From Bradyrhizobium sp. BRP22 (GTDB lineage Bacteria; Pseudomonadota; Alphaproteobacteria; Rhizobiales; Xanthobacteraceae): DNA of 64,000 nucleotides. Shown here one piece after another: positions 9,100 to 17,890 of the stretch. A program made the translations under genes and the position numbers. The stretch covers positions 1 through 64,000 of the forward strand of contig NZ_JADYVX010000010.1 in assembly GCF_020194175.1 (NCBI RefSeq), read 5' to 3'. The notes beneath the pieces were generated by a model that made no database searches, had not been told where the DNA came from, and saw only the letters and a program-made list of their open reading frames with translations. Every line of letters begins with the position of its first letter. Position 1 is the stretch's first letter.

Positions 9100-9413
9100 T
9101 GCTCGTCCTCCGCCATCAGCCGCACCGCCTGGGCGAGACGCAGCGATACGGTGTCCGGCCGCGCGCCGCCGTCATTGATCGAGAATTTGAGCCCGCCGGG
9201 CGAGTAGCGCTCGACGAAGTCGGCGACCACGGCATCCCACACCTCGCCAAAGCCTTCGGCCGCCGTCTTGATCTCCAGCAGGCATTCCGTTTCGGGCAAG
9301 ACACGCTCCGCCAGCACTTCCAGATTGCCGGACGCGACCACGCCGATGATGGCCATTTGCCTGGTCCCGCCGGCACGAGTGCGGGCCTGATGGTGAAAAC
9401 TCAAGTCTTCCAT
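9096..9413 (-). CDS. mdcC: Malonate decarboxylase acyl carrier protein (delta subunit)
   Basis: The 105-residue protein starts MEDLSFHHQA and contains the VVASGNLEVL segment that surrounds the serine modified with phosphoribosyl-dephospho-CoA in this family. Acetyl and malonyl groups ride on this cofactor during decarboxylation. The length of about 100 residues is usual. It lies 13 bases after mdcA and overlaps mdcD by four bases. A longer reading upstream would run into mdcA and is not preferred. Confidence 0.92.
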   Translation of the reverse strand: MEDLSFHHQARTRAGGTRQMAIIGVVASGNLEVLAERVLPETECLLEIKTAAEGFGEVWDAVVADFVERYSPGGLKFSINDGGARPDTVSLRLAQAVRLMAEDEQ

Positions 9414-9426
9414 CGCGGCGATCCTC

Positions 9427-11112
9427 TCACCAGTTACGGAATTGCGAAGGCGGCGCGTAGAGCCCGCCCGACCATCGGACCAGATCCTTGATCGAGCGCG
9501 CCGCCAGCATGCTCCTGTCGGCGTCGAGCGGATCGATGCCAAGATCCTCCGGCCTGCGGATCACGCCGCGCTCGCGCAACTGCTGCACCATTTTCCTGTC
9601 CCTGTTACGGCCGACATCGGTGTAGCCGGCGACGCCGCGGATCGCCTGCTCCCGCTCGTTCGCGTCCCGGCACATCAACAGATTGGCGACGCCCTCCTCC
9701 GTGACGATGTGGGTGACGTCGTCGCCATAGATCATCACCGGCGCCAACTCGAGCTTGAGCTTCTCGGCGAGCGCGAGCGCATCGAGCTTCTCGACGAACA
9801 AAGGCACATTCTTTTCGCCAAAGGTCTCGCCGATCTGCACCACCAGCTTGCGGCCACGGCGGAGCAGCGCCGAACCGTCGGGATCAGCCTCGCGGCCGGC
9901 CTGCAGCCAGGGCTCGCTCGGATGGCGCCGCCCGCGGGCATCGGCGCCCATGTTCGGCGCGCCACCGAAGCCCGCGATGCGCGACGCAGTCACCGTAGAG
10001 GAATTGCCTTGCAGGTCGATCTGCAGGGTTGAGCCGATGAACATGTCGCAGGCATAGAGGCCGGCGGTCTGGCAGAAAGCGCGGTTGGAGCGCAGCGAGC
10101 CGTCCGGTCCCGTGAAGTAGATGTCGGATCGGGCCCGAATGTAATCGTCCATGCCGACCTCGGAACCAAAGGAATGGATCTGTTGGACCCAGCCGGACTC
10201 GATCGCGGGAATCAGGGCGGGATGAGGATTGAGCGCAAAATGGCTCGCGATCTTGCCTTTCAGGCCCAACTTCTCGGCATAGGTCGGCAGCAGCAGTTCG
10301 ATCGCCGCCGTGCTGAAGCCGATGCCGTGATTGAGCCGCCGCACGCTATAGGGCGCATAGATGCCCTTGATCGCAAGCATCGCGGTCAGGATCTGGCCTT
10401 CGGTAATGGCCGCCGGATCGCGGGTGAAAAGCGGCTCGACAAAGAACGGCTTGTCCGCCTCGACGATGAAATGGACGCGATCAGCCGGGATATCGACGCG
10501 CGGCACCTTGTCGACGACTTCATTGACCTGGGCAATCACGATGCCGTCCTTGAAGGCGGTCGCCTCGACCACGGTCGGCGTGTCCTCGGTGTTCGGCCCG
10601 GTATAGAGATTGCCTTCGCGGTCGGCGCTGACAGCAGCGATCAGCGCGACCTGCGGCGTAAGATCAATGAAGTAGCGGGCAAACAGCTCGAGATAGGTAT
10701 GGATCGCTCCCAGTTCGATCTTGCCGCCGAACAGCATCTGCGCGATGCGTGAGGATTGCGGACCGGAATAGGCGTAGTCCAGTTTCTTCGCCACGCCGCG
10801 GTCGAACAGGTCAAGATGCTCGGGCAGCACGACGCCGGATTGCACCATGTGCAGGTCTTTCACCTTGGCAAGATCGACGGCGAGAAGCGCGCGGCTGAGC
10901 AGATCAGCCTGCTTCTGATTGTCGCCCTCCAGGCAAACGCGATCGCCGGGCCGGATGACGGCTTCCATCAGTCGCGTCGCGTCGCGCGCCTCCACGATCT
11001 TGCCGCGTGCGAGCCTGGTGCCGGCCTCGAGGCGCGCATCGCGCGCTTCGCGCTGATGCTGCCACGTCGTTGCCATCCGGCCGGCCGCCTCAGCATTTCT
11101 GGACGTCAACAT
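9427..11112 (-). CDS. mdcA: Malonate decarboxylase alpha subunit (acetyl-ACP:malonate ACP transferase)
   Basis: The 561-residue protein is a class-I CoA-transferase-like enzyme that exchanges the acetyl group of acetyl-S-ACP for malonate, releasing acetate. Length and family features such as GRKLVVQIGETFGEKNVPLF and the closing GGLYAPPSQFRNW fit MdcA. It is the first gene of the operon. ATG 11112 has AGGA nine bases upstream; ATG 11076 (MATTWQHQ) is a reasonable alternative. The 94 bases upstream carry a strong inverted repeat at 11147-11175. No MdcR/MdcY-type regulator gene is adjacent. Confidence 0.93.
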   Translation of the reverse strand: MLTSRNAEAAGRMATTWQHQREARDARLEAGTRLARGKIVEARDATRLMEAVIRPGDRVCLEGDNQKQADLLSRALLAVDLAKVKDLHMVQSGVVLPEHLDLFDRGVAKKLDYAYSGPQSSRIAQMLFGGKIELGAIHTYLELFARYFIDLTPQVALIAAVSADREGNLYTGPNTEDTPTVVEATAFKDGIVIAQVNEVVDKVPRVDIPADRVHFIVEADKPFFVEPLFTRDPAAITEGQILTAMLAIKGIYAPYSVRRLNHGIGFSTAAIELLLPTYAEKLGLKGKIASHFALNPHPALIPAIESGWVQQIHSFGSEVGMDDYIRARSDIYFTGPDGSLRSNRAFCQTAGLYACDMFIGSTLQIDLQGNSSTVTASRIAGFGGAPNMGADARGRRHPSEPWLQAGREADPDGSALLRRGRKLVVQIGETFGEKNVPLFVEKLDALALAEKLKLELAPVMIYGDDVTHIVTEEGVANLLMCRDANEREQAIRGVAGYTDVGRNRDRKMVQQLRERGVIRRPEDLGIDPLDADRSMLAARSIKDLVRWSGGLYAPPSQFRNW

Positions 11113-11146
11113 CTGGAATCATCCTGGTCTGGCCGATGGGTGTTCT

Positions 11147-11175
11147 GGCGGAATTTCCCGTTGGGACATTCCGCC
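11147..11175. promoter_or_regulatory. Inverted repeat upstream of mdcA, candidate operator
   Basis: The arms GGCGGAAT and ATTCCGCC match perfectly, and inside them TCCC and GGGA pair again around GTT, giving a nearly continuous 29-base dyad. It lies 35 bases before the mdcA start and just after the stop codon of the upstream hydrolase gene. There is no T-tract on either side, so an operator or a 5'UTR hairpin is more likely than an intrinsic terminator. Confidence 0.5.
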
Positions 11176-11206
11176 TGTTCTTTGCGGATCTATCTTTTGC
11201 AGCGCT

Positions 11207-12001
11207 CTATTTTTGAGCGCGAGCGGCGTAGGTCTCAGCGTTTCGGGCCGCTTCCGTGATCACGGCCGCGACTTCCTTTGGACGTGCTTCAAACACGTCG
11301 TGGCCGACGCCCTCGATGACCGTCGTGTGACTCTTGGCCCGGGCGTAGTACCAGCGCTCGAGATCGGGATTGATGATACGGTCGTCTCCCGCGACGATAC
11401 CCCAACTCGGCTTTGCCTTCCATGCCGCTGCGGTCAGCGGTGTGTTGAAGACCCTGGCCGCGGCCAGCACCTGCGAACGGCCCATGAATTCCGCTCGCTC
11501 GCGTGGCAGATTGGGAGCGAACAGCACGGGAAATAAAGTCGGTTCGAGGTAGGTGTACTTGTCAGGCGTGATCTTGATCGCTCCCTCGGTCTTGGCCAGG
11601 ACGCTTGGCTTCAACTTGGCAAGCGAGCCTTCGTCTTCGCCGACGTCGGGCGCGTTTGCGGCGACGTAGACGAGGCCGACCACGTTCGGATGAACGCCGA
11701 CCTCGGTGATGATCGAACCGCCATAGCTGTGGCCGACGAGCAGCGTCGGTCCGTCCTGCAGGTCGAGAATTCGTTTCGCCGCCGTCACGTCATCGGCAAA
11801 AGAGGTTTCCGGCTCCTGCACCATGGTGACATGGAATCCCTCCTTGGTGAGGATTTCATACACGGGCTTCCAGCCCGACGCGTCCACCCAGGCACCGTGC
11901 ACCAGCACGATGTTCTTGAGCGGTTCGGCATTCGCCGGGACGATTGCCCAGGCGAGAGAAAGAGCGGCCGCAAAGGCGAGGCAGGCTTTAACGTGTTTCA
12001 T
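11207..12001 (-). CDS. Secreted alpha/beta-fold hydrolase
   Basis: The 264-residue protein begins with a Sec signal peptide ending near AIVPANAEP. The mature part starts with the oxyanion strand IVLVHGAWVDASGW, has the nucleophile elbow GHSYGG, a late acid within WGIVAGDDRIINP and a terminal histidine in GVGHDVFEARP. It resembles the EstC/salicylate-esterase-like alpha/beta hydrolases. Periplasmic action on a small ester is likely; the substrate is unknown. It lies upstream of mdcA on the same strand with 94 bases between, and the dyad there suggests separate control. Confidence 0.85.
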   Translation of the reverse strand: MKHVKACLAFAAALSLAWAIVPANAEPLKNIVLVHGAWVDASGWKPVYEILTKEGFHVTMVQEPETSFADDVTAAKRILDLQDGPTLLVGHSYGGSIITEVGVHPNVVGLVYVAANAPDVGEDEGSLAKLKPSVLAKTEGAIKITPDKYTYLEPTLFPVLFAPNLPRERAEFMGRSQVLAAARVFNTPLTAAAWKAKPSWGIVAGDDRIINPDLERWYYARAKSHTTVIEGVGHDVFEARPKEVAAVITEAARNAETYAARAQK

Positions 12002-12256
12002 GTCCGAAGACTCCAGGTTGGGTGCTGCTAACCATAGAGGCAGAGACTGTCTCGCGTATTTCTATAACCAGGTGCGATTTCGACTTTGCACGCCGTTGAA
12101 TGATGCCGTCGGTGCGATCCGCTCGCAATCTTGACACGTCGAATTGATTGGCTCGCGTCAGGGATTTTTGCCGCCGAGCGTCGCTCGCGTCACCTTGTGG
12201 TGCTAGCAAGCGCCAAGACCCGCTTGCTCGTATCATCGCAAGTGGGTCTCGTGATG

Positions 12257-12835
12257 TCACTCAGCCGCCGTGTACTCGACCCGCGTGACCTCATCGCGGA
12301 TCGGCACCGGCGCCATCGCCTCGAACACGCCGTCATGGCGAACCAGCGCGTGGAACAGCGCGGCGGCAGCGTGCATCAGGATCAGCGCGAAGAATGCAAA
12401 GGCGAGATAGTAGTGGGCATTCCACAATAGCGTACGCACGCTGTCGCTCTGCGGCAGGATCGCGGGAAGGTAGATGCCGCCATAGAGCTCGACGGGATAG
12501 GCGGACGCCGACAGCATGGCCCAGCCGAGCAAGGGCATGCCGATCATCAAGGCGTAGAGCGCGTAATGCGACAATTCCGCGGCGAGCTTCATCGGCTCGG
12601 GCAGATCGGCCGGCAGCGCCGGCGCGCCATAGTAGAAGCGAGTGACCAGGCGGATCAGCGCCAGCACCAGGATGGCCGTGCCGAGCGTCTTGTGGATTGC
12701 GACCAGCGGCACGTATTTCGGCATGATCGTAGATACCATGCCGACGCCGATGAACAGCATCGCCAGAATGCAGATGGCCATGACCCAGTGCAGCAGACGC
12801 TGAAGTGGAGAGAAGTGATGACGGATGGCGTTCAT
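12257..12835 (-). CDS. Cytochrome b561-type membrane protein
   Basis: The 192-residue protein has four hydrophobic helices and histidines placed for two b hemes: LQRLLHWVMA in helix 1, VAIHKTLGTA in helix 2, LSHYALYALMIGMP in helix 3 and NAHYYLAFAFFALILMHAAAALFH in helix 4. Prokaryotic b561 proteins pass electrons between quinones and periplasmic partners. Its start codon overlaps the stop of the catalase-like gene by four bases, so the two form a coupled unit. Confidence 0.9.
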   Translation of the reverse strand: MNAIRHHFSPLQRLLHWVMAICILAMLFIGVGMVSTIMPKYVPLVAIHKTLGTAILVLALIRLVTRFYYGAPALPADLPEPMKLAAELSHYALYALMIGMPLLGWAMLSASAYPVELYGGIYLPAILPQSDSVRTLLWNAHYYLAFAFFALILMHAAAALFHALVRHDGVFEAMAPVPIRDEVTRVEYTAAE

Positions 12836-13890
12836 GGCTTCGGGCCCGCTACGGTTCGTGGATAATCCTTGGCCTCCGCGGTGCGGAGATCGTACGATTT
12901 GGCGTAGACCGACGAGCGCGCCGCCGGGAAAGGATCATCCGAGGTGCGCATGCCCGGGGGCAGCACGGTCGGATCGAAGTTGATGTCGCGGCACGGACCA
13001 TCCGCCTCGCCTTCGATCCGCTGCACGACGAGCGTGCCGACCTCGACGGTGCGACGATCCTCCGGCCAGGCTTTGGTCGGATCCGCCGTGGGATCGCCCG
13101 GGTTGGCGACGGTCACCGTCATGGTCCAGCGCAGCGGACCGCTGCGAACCCGCTGGGTGATCTCCTGCTCAAGGAAGTCAGGATCGAGCTTCTTGAGATC
13201 ATCCTGCGTCACCGGAACGACTTGGGCTGCCGGCAGCAGCGACCAGCGCACGGCGTGATCGGCTCCGGAACCGTCGGTGAAGATGAAACTGTTGAGACCG
13301 TTGAAGCGATCCTCGGCATAGCTGCCGGTCCAGGGCGCATTCTTGGCCCACGCGCCGAACGACGCAAACTCGGGATGCGCTTCGGCAAACACCTTCATGG
13401 CGTTGGGATCCTTGCTGCCGGCCGCCAGCAAGAGTTCGTGAAAACCTTCCGGCGTGGAGACGGCAAAGACCGGCGCATTGATCATCGCCGTGCGCCATTC
13501 CTGACCATCGGGAGGCGTGATCCGCAATCCGATGCCGCGCACGCGGACGGTCGCATCCGCGGCCTCCGGATTGGGCGTACCGAGATTGAAGCGTCCCAGC
13601 GCCGGATACTGACCGGCGGCCAGCACCGAGGCGCGCGAGAGCGCCGCACCATTGCCATTGGATTCGAAAACGCCGGTGAAGCAGATGCCCTTGGCGTGAT
13701 TGCGGCGGTGACCGAGCGCCGGGCCGCTGGGAGGCGCCAGCGCCTGGAGCATCTTCCAGGGTGTGAGGCGCTCGGGCGAAAGCCATCCCGCGGTGTAGGC
13801 GAAGGCGGCGGCGCTGCCGGCGACGACGACGCCGATCAGCACGAATGATCCGAGCACGGAACGTGCGGTAGATGAGCGTGGCTGGAGCAT
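12832..13890 (-). CDS. Catalase-family (SrpA-like) peroxidase with N-terminal membrane anchor
   Basis: The 352-residue protein has an N-terminal hydrophobic segment (VLGSFVLIGVVVAGSAAAFAY), followed by a reduced catalase fold: NHAKGICFTGVFESNG with the distal histidine, and LGRFNLGTPNPEA where full catalases have the substrate channel strand. Mono-functional catalases of this small class usually act as peroxidases in the periplasm. The gene is coupled to a cytochrome b561 gene, which suggests that the membrane cytochrome feeds electrons for peroxide reduction. The upstream 193 bases are shared with the divergent enolase-superfamily gene. Confidence 0.85.
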   Translation of the reverse strand: MLQPRSSTARSVLGSFVLIGVVVAGSAAAFAYTAGWLSPERLTPWKMLQALAPPSGPALGHRRNHAKGICFTGVFESNGNGAALSRASVLAAGQYPALGRFNLGTPNPEAADATVRVRGIGLRITPPDGQEWRTAMINAPVFAVSTPEGFHELLLAAGSKDPNAMKVFAEAHPEFASFGAWAKNAPWTGSYAEDRFNGLNSFIFTDGSGADHAVRWSLLPAAQVVPVTQDDLKKLDPDFLEQEITQRVRSGPLRWTMTVTVANPGDPTADPTKAWPEDRRTVEVGTLVVQRIEGEADGPCRDINFDPTVLPPGMRTSDDPFPAARSSVYAKSYDLRTAEAKDYPRTVAGPKP

Positions 13891-14083
13891 TCAGACCTCA
13901 TGATGACGACGGATAAATTTGTCCTGTGTCCATCACTATTCGTCTTGCGCATCCTCCGGTCTTCCCAACCTGCCGAGACTCTTTCAAAATCGCACGGCTG
14001 GCATATGCCGCAGGCTCCGCGGCAGGGGATTGTCGATCCGCCGCCATCGTCCTAACCTGCACGAAAAAACAGGTGGAAACGCA

Positions 14084-15172
14084 ATGGCACGTATCAGGAA
14101 TATCGAGACCGGGCTCTACCGGATTCCGCTGTCGGTCATGCTGTCGGATAGCACTCATGGCGAAATTGCGGCATTCGAGCTCATTACCGTTCGCGCGCAC
14201 GATTCCGACGGCGCCGAAGGCGTCGGCTACACCTACACGGTCGGCCGTAATGGCGGCGCGACCGCCGATATTCTCCGGCGCGAAGTTCCCGAATTGATCG
14301 AGGGACGCGAGGCCGACGACACCGAAGCGCTGTGGCACCATGTCTGGTGGGGCCTGCATTATGGCGGGCGCGGCGGCCCCACCGTGCTCGCGCTCTCGGC
14401 GCTGGACATCGCGCTCTGGGACCTGAAGGCGCGGCGCGCCGCGCTGCCGCTGTGGCGGCTGCTCGGCGGGTTCGATCAGCGCGTCCCCTGCTACGCCGGC
14501 GGCATCGACCTCGACCTGTCGGTCGAGGCCCTGCTGAAGCAGACCGACGACAATCTGGGCAAGGGCTTTCGCGCCATCAAGATGAAGGTGGGCCGTCCCG
14601 ATCTCGGCTCCGATGTTGCGCGCGTCAAGGCGATGCGCAAGCATCTCGGCGACGGCTTTCCCCTGATGGCCGACGCCAACATGAAATGGACGGTGGAGGA
14701 AGCCATCCGCGCCGCGCGGGCGCTGCAGCCCTATGATCTCACCTGGCTCGAAGAGCCGATCATTCCCGACGACGTCGCCGGCCACGCGCGTATCCTCGCC
14801 GCAGGCGGCGTGCCGATCGCAGCGGGAGAGAACTTACGCACGCTGTGGGAGTTCAAGAACTACATCGCCAACGGCGCGGTCTCCTATCCGGAGCCTGACG
14901 TCACCAATTGCGGCGGCGTGACCTGCTTCATGAAGATTGCGCGGCTGGCGGAAGCCTTCAATCTTCCCGTCACCAGCCACGGCGCGCACGACATCACCGT
15001 GCACCTGCTCGCGGCCTGCCCGAACCGCTCCTACCTCGAGGCCCACGGCTTTGGCCTCGATCGCTACATCGAGCATCCGCTGGTGCTCGAAGAAGGCATG
15101 GCGCTGGCGCCAACGCGGGCGGGCCATGGCATCAATTTCGACTGGAAGGGACTGCAGAGCCTCGCCGCGTGA
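14084..15172 (+). CDS. Mandelate racemase/muconate lactonizing enzyme family protein
   Basis: The 362-residue enolase-superfamily enzyme shows the KxK motif in IKMKVG near residues 166-169, metal ligands in MADAN (about 196), WLEEP (about 222) and AAGEN (about 247), and a catalytic histidine in TSHGAHD near 300. The KxK plus His pattern places it in the mandelate racemase subgroup, which abstracts a proton alpha to a carboxylate, usually from a sugar acid. The substrate is not identifiable. ATG 14084 has AGGTGGA upstream. It ends six bases before the convergent broken hydrolase gene. Confidence 0.88.
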   Translation: MARIRNIETGLYRIPLSVMLSDSTHGEIAAFELITVRAHDSDGAEGVGYTYTVGRNGGATADILRREVPELIEGREADDTEALWHHVWWGLHYGGRGGPTVLALSALDIALWDLKARRAALPLWRLLGGFDQRVPCYAGGIDLDLSVEALLKQTDDNLGKGFRAIKMKVGRPDLGSDVARVKAMRKHLGDGFPLMADANMKWTVEEAIRAARALQPYDLTWLEEPIIPDDVAGHARILAAGGVPIAAGENLRTLWEFKNYIANGAVSYPEPDVTNCGGVTCFMKIARLAEAFNLPVTSHGAHDITVHLLAACPNRSYLEAHGFGLDRYIEHPLVLEEGMALAPTRAGHGINFDWKGLQSLAA

Positions 15173-15178
15173 GCCGAA

Positions 15179-16179
15179 CTAATTCGCTCTCTGAGGATCG
15201 AACTCAAGGACAGCACGCCCAGGGATCAGGTGCGCTGCGAGAAGAAAGCTGCGCACGGTCGTGCGAAGCTCCGCCTGGCGTCCCACCAAGAGATGGCCGC
15301 CGGTGTCATAGACGAGCAGCTTCGCGCGGGGAATCTTGCTCGCCGCGAATTCGGCGGCAGGCAAGGTATTGAAGCCGTCATCGCGTGATGAGACGATCAG
15401 CGTCGGCGCGGTGATGTTTCCCAGCGGCAATTCGCGAAGTTCCGGGTTGCTGTCGATATTGATGCCGGGAAAGCGCAGCGACAGCGGCTCGATCGCCCTG
15501 ACAATGTTCATGACGCGGTCACGCTCGGCTGCCGGCGACGCGGCCACCAGCTCTGGCGGCACGCCGATGAATCGGATGAGCATCGATGGCGCGATCTTCT
15601 CGGCGGCCCACCAGACAAAATCGGCCCCACGATTGACCAGCCAGAACGTGAACCGGCTGCCACGGCTGGCTTCCACCGACACCGGGCTTGTCGGCGAGTA
15701 CGTGCCGGGGCTGATCAGGATCAGCGCCGAGATTTTGTCCGGATGACGCAACGCCAGCTCGATCGCCGAGCGCGCCCCGCCGATATGCCGACCACGGCGA
15801 TCTCTGAGATGTTCAGTTGCGAAAGAAGCGCGGCATGCGCATCGGCCTGGGCCGCCGGAGAAACATCGCCTGGAATAGGCGTGCGCAGATAACCGAAGCG
15901 GGAAGGCGCGATGATCCGAAATCCCTCACCCGCGATCTCGACCGCATTGGCGAGGCCATGGTCGAAGCCGCCACCGGCGCCATGGATCGACAGGAGCGGA
16001 AGACCGGCGCCGGTCTCGCCATACTCGATCGGTCCCGCGCGCGTGTCGGCAATCAAGCTGCCCCTGCCCGTAGCCTCGCGGGCGCGGTCAAGCTCGCTCA
16101 CGTAGAGAAGAATGACTGCACCGGCTATTCCCGCCAGAGCAAGCGATGTGGCCAACAGGACAAGTTTCACGCCGCTCAT
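15179..16179 (-). pseudogene. Alpha/beta hydrolase interrupted by a single-base frameshift
   Basis: The 5' part (16179-15721) has a hydrophobic N-terminal anchor, the oxyanion strand LLSIHGAGGGFDHG and the elbow VVGISAG. It then leaves the family frame as RARRSSWRC. The other frame continues correctly from about 15770 with ARSAIELALRHPDKISALILISPG through the acid region VSSRDDGF and histidine GGHLLVGR to the stop at 15179. The join lies at the run of four C at 15775-15778, where one extra base would restore GISAGGARSAIELALRHP. Everything else looks intact, so this is a very recent lesion or a sequencing error in a homopolymer. The restored product would be about 333 residues. Confidence 0.8.
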
Positions 16180-16612
16180 CGCAGCTCCTCAGGAGAGAGT
16201 ACAGACATCCTACTACTGTCGACCAGCCGGCATGTTGATTCTCCGCAAAGCGTGCACGCGCCTGACAGGCCGGACCATCTGCCCGCGCTATACCCGCATA
16301 TTCAATCCGTATTTGTGCTGCGAACGGCTTTCGGCGAGTGAAGCGCCACGCGACATGGGCCCGCTTGTTCTGATCCATAGGTCTGCTCGTGCCGCCGTTT
16401 CGAATTCGCCTAAGCAGGAAGGTAAAGGTCAACCGGTGCCGCGGCCATCGGACTGCTCGGCGTCTCGGCAAGTTCCGCTGCTGGCCATAGCTGAACGGTG
16501 CCGAATCGGACCAAACTTGTGGTGGCGACGCCCAAGCGGGCGATAGAACGTTCCCTGCTGTCGTGGTAACGGATCGATGCGTGCCGGGCAGCGTCGACGG
16601 CAAGGAAGTGAC
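16180..16612. other. Intergenic region between divergent hydrolase genes
   Basis: About 430 bases separate the broken hydrolase (minus strand) from the intact one (plus strand). I see no convincing gene here: the open frames present have shadow-like compositions. The segment should hold both promoters. A good ribosome-binding site, AAGGAAGTGAC, ends it just before 16613. Confidence 0.5.
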
Positions 16613-17476
16613 ATGACGCGAACGATCGAGTGGCAGTACGGAAGCGGTGAAGTCACGCTTGGTCTCGATGAGGCTGGCCAGGGTGCATCCGTCGTTCTTC
16701 TGCCAGCCTTGAGCTCGATCTCGACGCGGCAGGAAATGCGTCCTCTGCTTGATCGGCTCTCTTCTCATTTCCATGTCACAACCGTCGACTGGCCCGGCTT
16801 TGGCGACCTGGCACGTCCATCCGCGAACTGGACGCCGGATATGCTCTCGGCATTTCTCGATTGGCTCCTGACCGAGATCGTCTCGCCGCCTCACACGATC
16901 ATTGCGGCCGGGCATGCGGCGACCTACGCGCTGCACCAGGCGGCTAACCATCGCGGCACGATCGAACGTCTCGTATTGATCGCGCCGACCTGGCGCGGAC
17001 CATTGCCGACCATGATGGGTGGCGAGCGCCCCTGGTTCGCCCGCATTCGAGCGGCGATCGATCAGCCTCTGATCGGCCCGCCGCTCTATCGGCTCAACGT
17101 CAGCCGCTTCGTGATCTCGAAGATGGCGAGCGGCCACGTGTACAGCGACCCTGAGTGGTTTACCGGCGAGCGCCTCGCCGCAAAGCTCGCCGTCACGCAA
17201 GCCGAAGGCGCCCGCTATGGCTCGGTGCGCTTCGTGACCGGTGCGCTCGACCGCGTCGACAATCGCTCGGCGTTTCACGATCTCGTGCGTCGCTCGGATA
17301 TTCCGATCCTCGTCATCTACGGCGCCGAGACGCCACCGAAATCGCGCGCGGAGATCGAATCCCTCATTGGATTCCCGAACGTCAAGGTCAAGCGGCTGCC
17401 AAAGGGCAAACTCGCCGTCCACGAGGAGCTGCCGGACATTGTCGCCGGCGAAATCGTGGCGACGTTGTCAGGGTGA
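16613..17476 (+). CDS. Alpha/beta-fold hydrolase
   Basis: The 287-residue protein starts at ATG 16613 after a strong AAGGAAG site. It has the strands VVLLPALSSIS and VTTVDWPGFGDLAR, but the expected nucleophile elbow reads AAGHAATYAL, so the serine of GxSxG is replaced by histidine or alanine. The acid/His region appears as ILVIYGAETPPKSR and KGKLAVHEELP. The missing serine suggests a catalytically altered or non-hydrolytic member. No signal peptide is visible, so it is probably cytoplasmic. Confidence 0.8.
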   Translation: MTRTIEWQYGSGEVTLGLDEAGQGASVVLLPALSSISTRQEMRPLLDRLSSHFHVTTVDWPGFGDLARPSANWTPDMLSAFLDWLLTEIVSPPHTIIAAGHAATYALHQAANHRGTIERLVLIAPTWRGPLPTMMGGERPWFARIRAAIDQPLIGPPLYRLNVSRFVISKMASGHVYSDPEWFTGERLAAKLAVTQAEGARYGSVRFVTGALDRVDNRSAFHDLVRRSDIPILVIYGAETPPKSRAEIESLIGFPNVKVKRLPKGKLAVHEELPDIVAGEIVATLSG

Positions 17477-17539
17477 GTCGGTCATCATCCTTCCGCTGCA
17501 ACCGCTTGCTTGTGCCACAACAACTACCTGTGGTTATGG

Positions 17540-17559
17540 GTCCCCGCTTTCGCGGGGAC
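17540..17559. repeat. Short GC-rich dyad repeat
   Basis: GTCCCCGC and GCGGGGAC form a perfect 8-bp stem with a TTTC loop. This stem-loop, with its flanking TGG and GACA, resembles a common dispersed element in Bradyrhizobium intergenic regions. It lies 63 bases after the hydrolase stop and may act as a terminator-like hairpin. Confidence 0.6.
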
Positions 17560-17590
17560 GACACCAGGAGAGAGCAGTCCACTCCATCCC

Positions 17591-17630
17591 CTCGCCCTGA
17601 GGAGCCGCGAAGCAGCGTCCGAAGGGCGAG
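17591..17630. repeat. Dispersed palindromic repeat
   Basis: CTCGCCCT at the left end and AGGGCGAG at the right end form an inverted repeat around GAGGAGCCGCGAAGCAGCGTCC. It is one of three hairpin elements stacked in the 414-base gap 17477-17890. Confidence 0.55.
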
Positions 17631-17642
17631 GCCACCGGCGGG

Positions 17643-17688
17643 CCTCATCCTTCGAGACACGGCGAAGGCGCCGCTCCTCAGGATGAGG
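17643..17688. repeat. Dispersed palindromic repeat
   Basis: CCTCATCC and GGATGAGG bound a 46-base palindromic unit containing TTCGAGACACGGCG. It resembles the 'CCTCATCC..TCGAGAC..CTCAGGATGAGG' repeat common in rhizobial intergenic DNA, as recalled from memory. No gene lies between 17477 and 17890. Confidence 0.6.
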
Positions 17689-17890
17689 GTCTGGCAGCGG
17701 GCGCCCGCCGCATTCCGCTTGTCTTGGCGCTCCTTTCGCGTTCTAATCGGCACTGAGGCGTTTTCATCGCCTGTTCGCACGCTTCGATGCTGCAGCGTGT
17801 TCTGGGCAACGACTGCCAATCCCAGTTGCGAAGGGACGGTGGCGCTCGGCCTTGCGGCATCAATCCTTCGTCATGCACGGAGGATGTTTC

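Noticed and set aside
13898..14785. Minus-strand open frame opposite the enolase-superfamily gene
   Set aside because: It is antisense to a well-supported gene and has no start signal or domain.
16112..16546. Plus-strand open frame upstream of the intact hydrolase
   Set aside because: It starts inside the opposite-strand hydrolase and shows no family signal.
17540..17688. CRISPR-like array from repeated hairpins
   Set aside because: The three elements differ in sequence and length and there are no regular spacers; they are dispersed palindromes.
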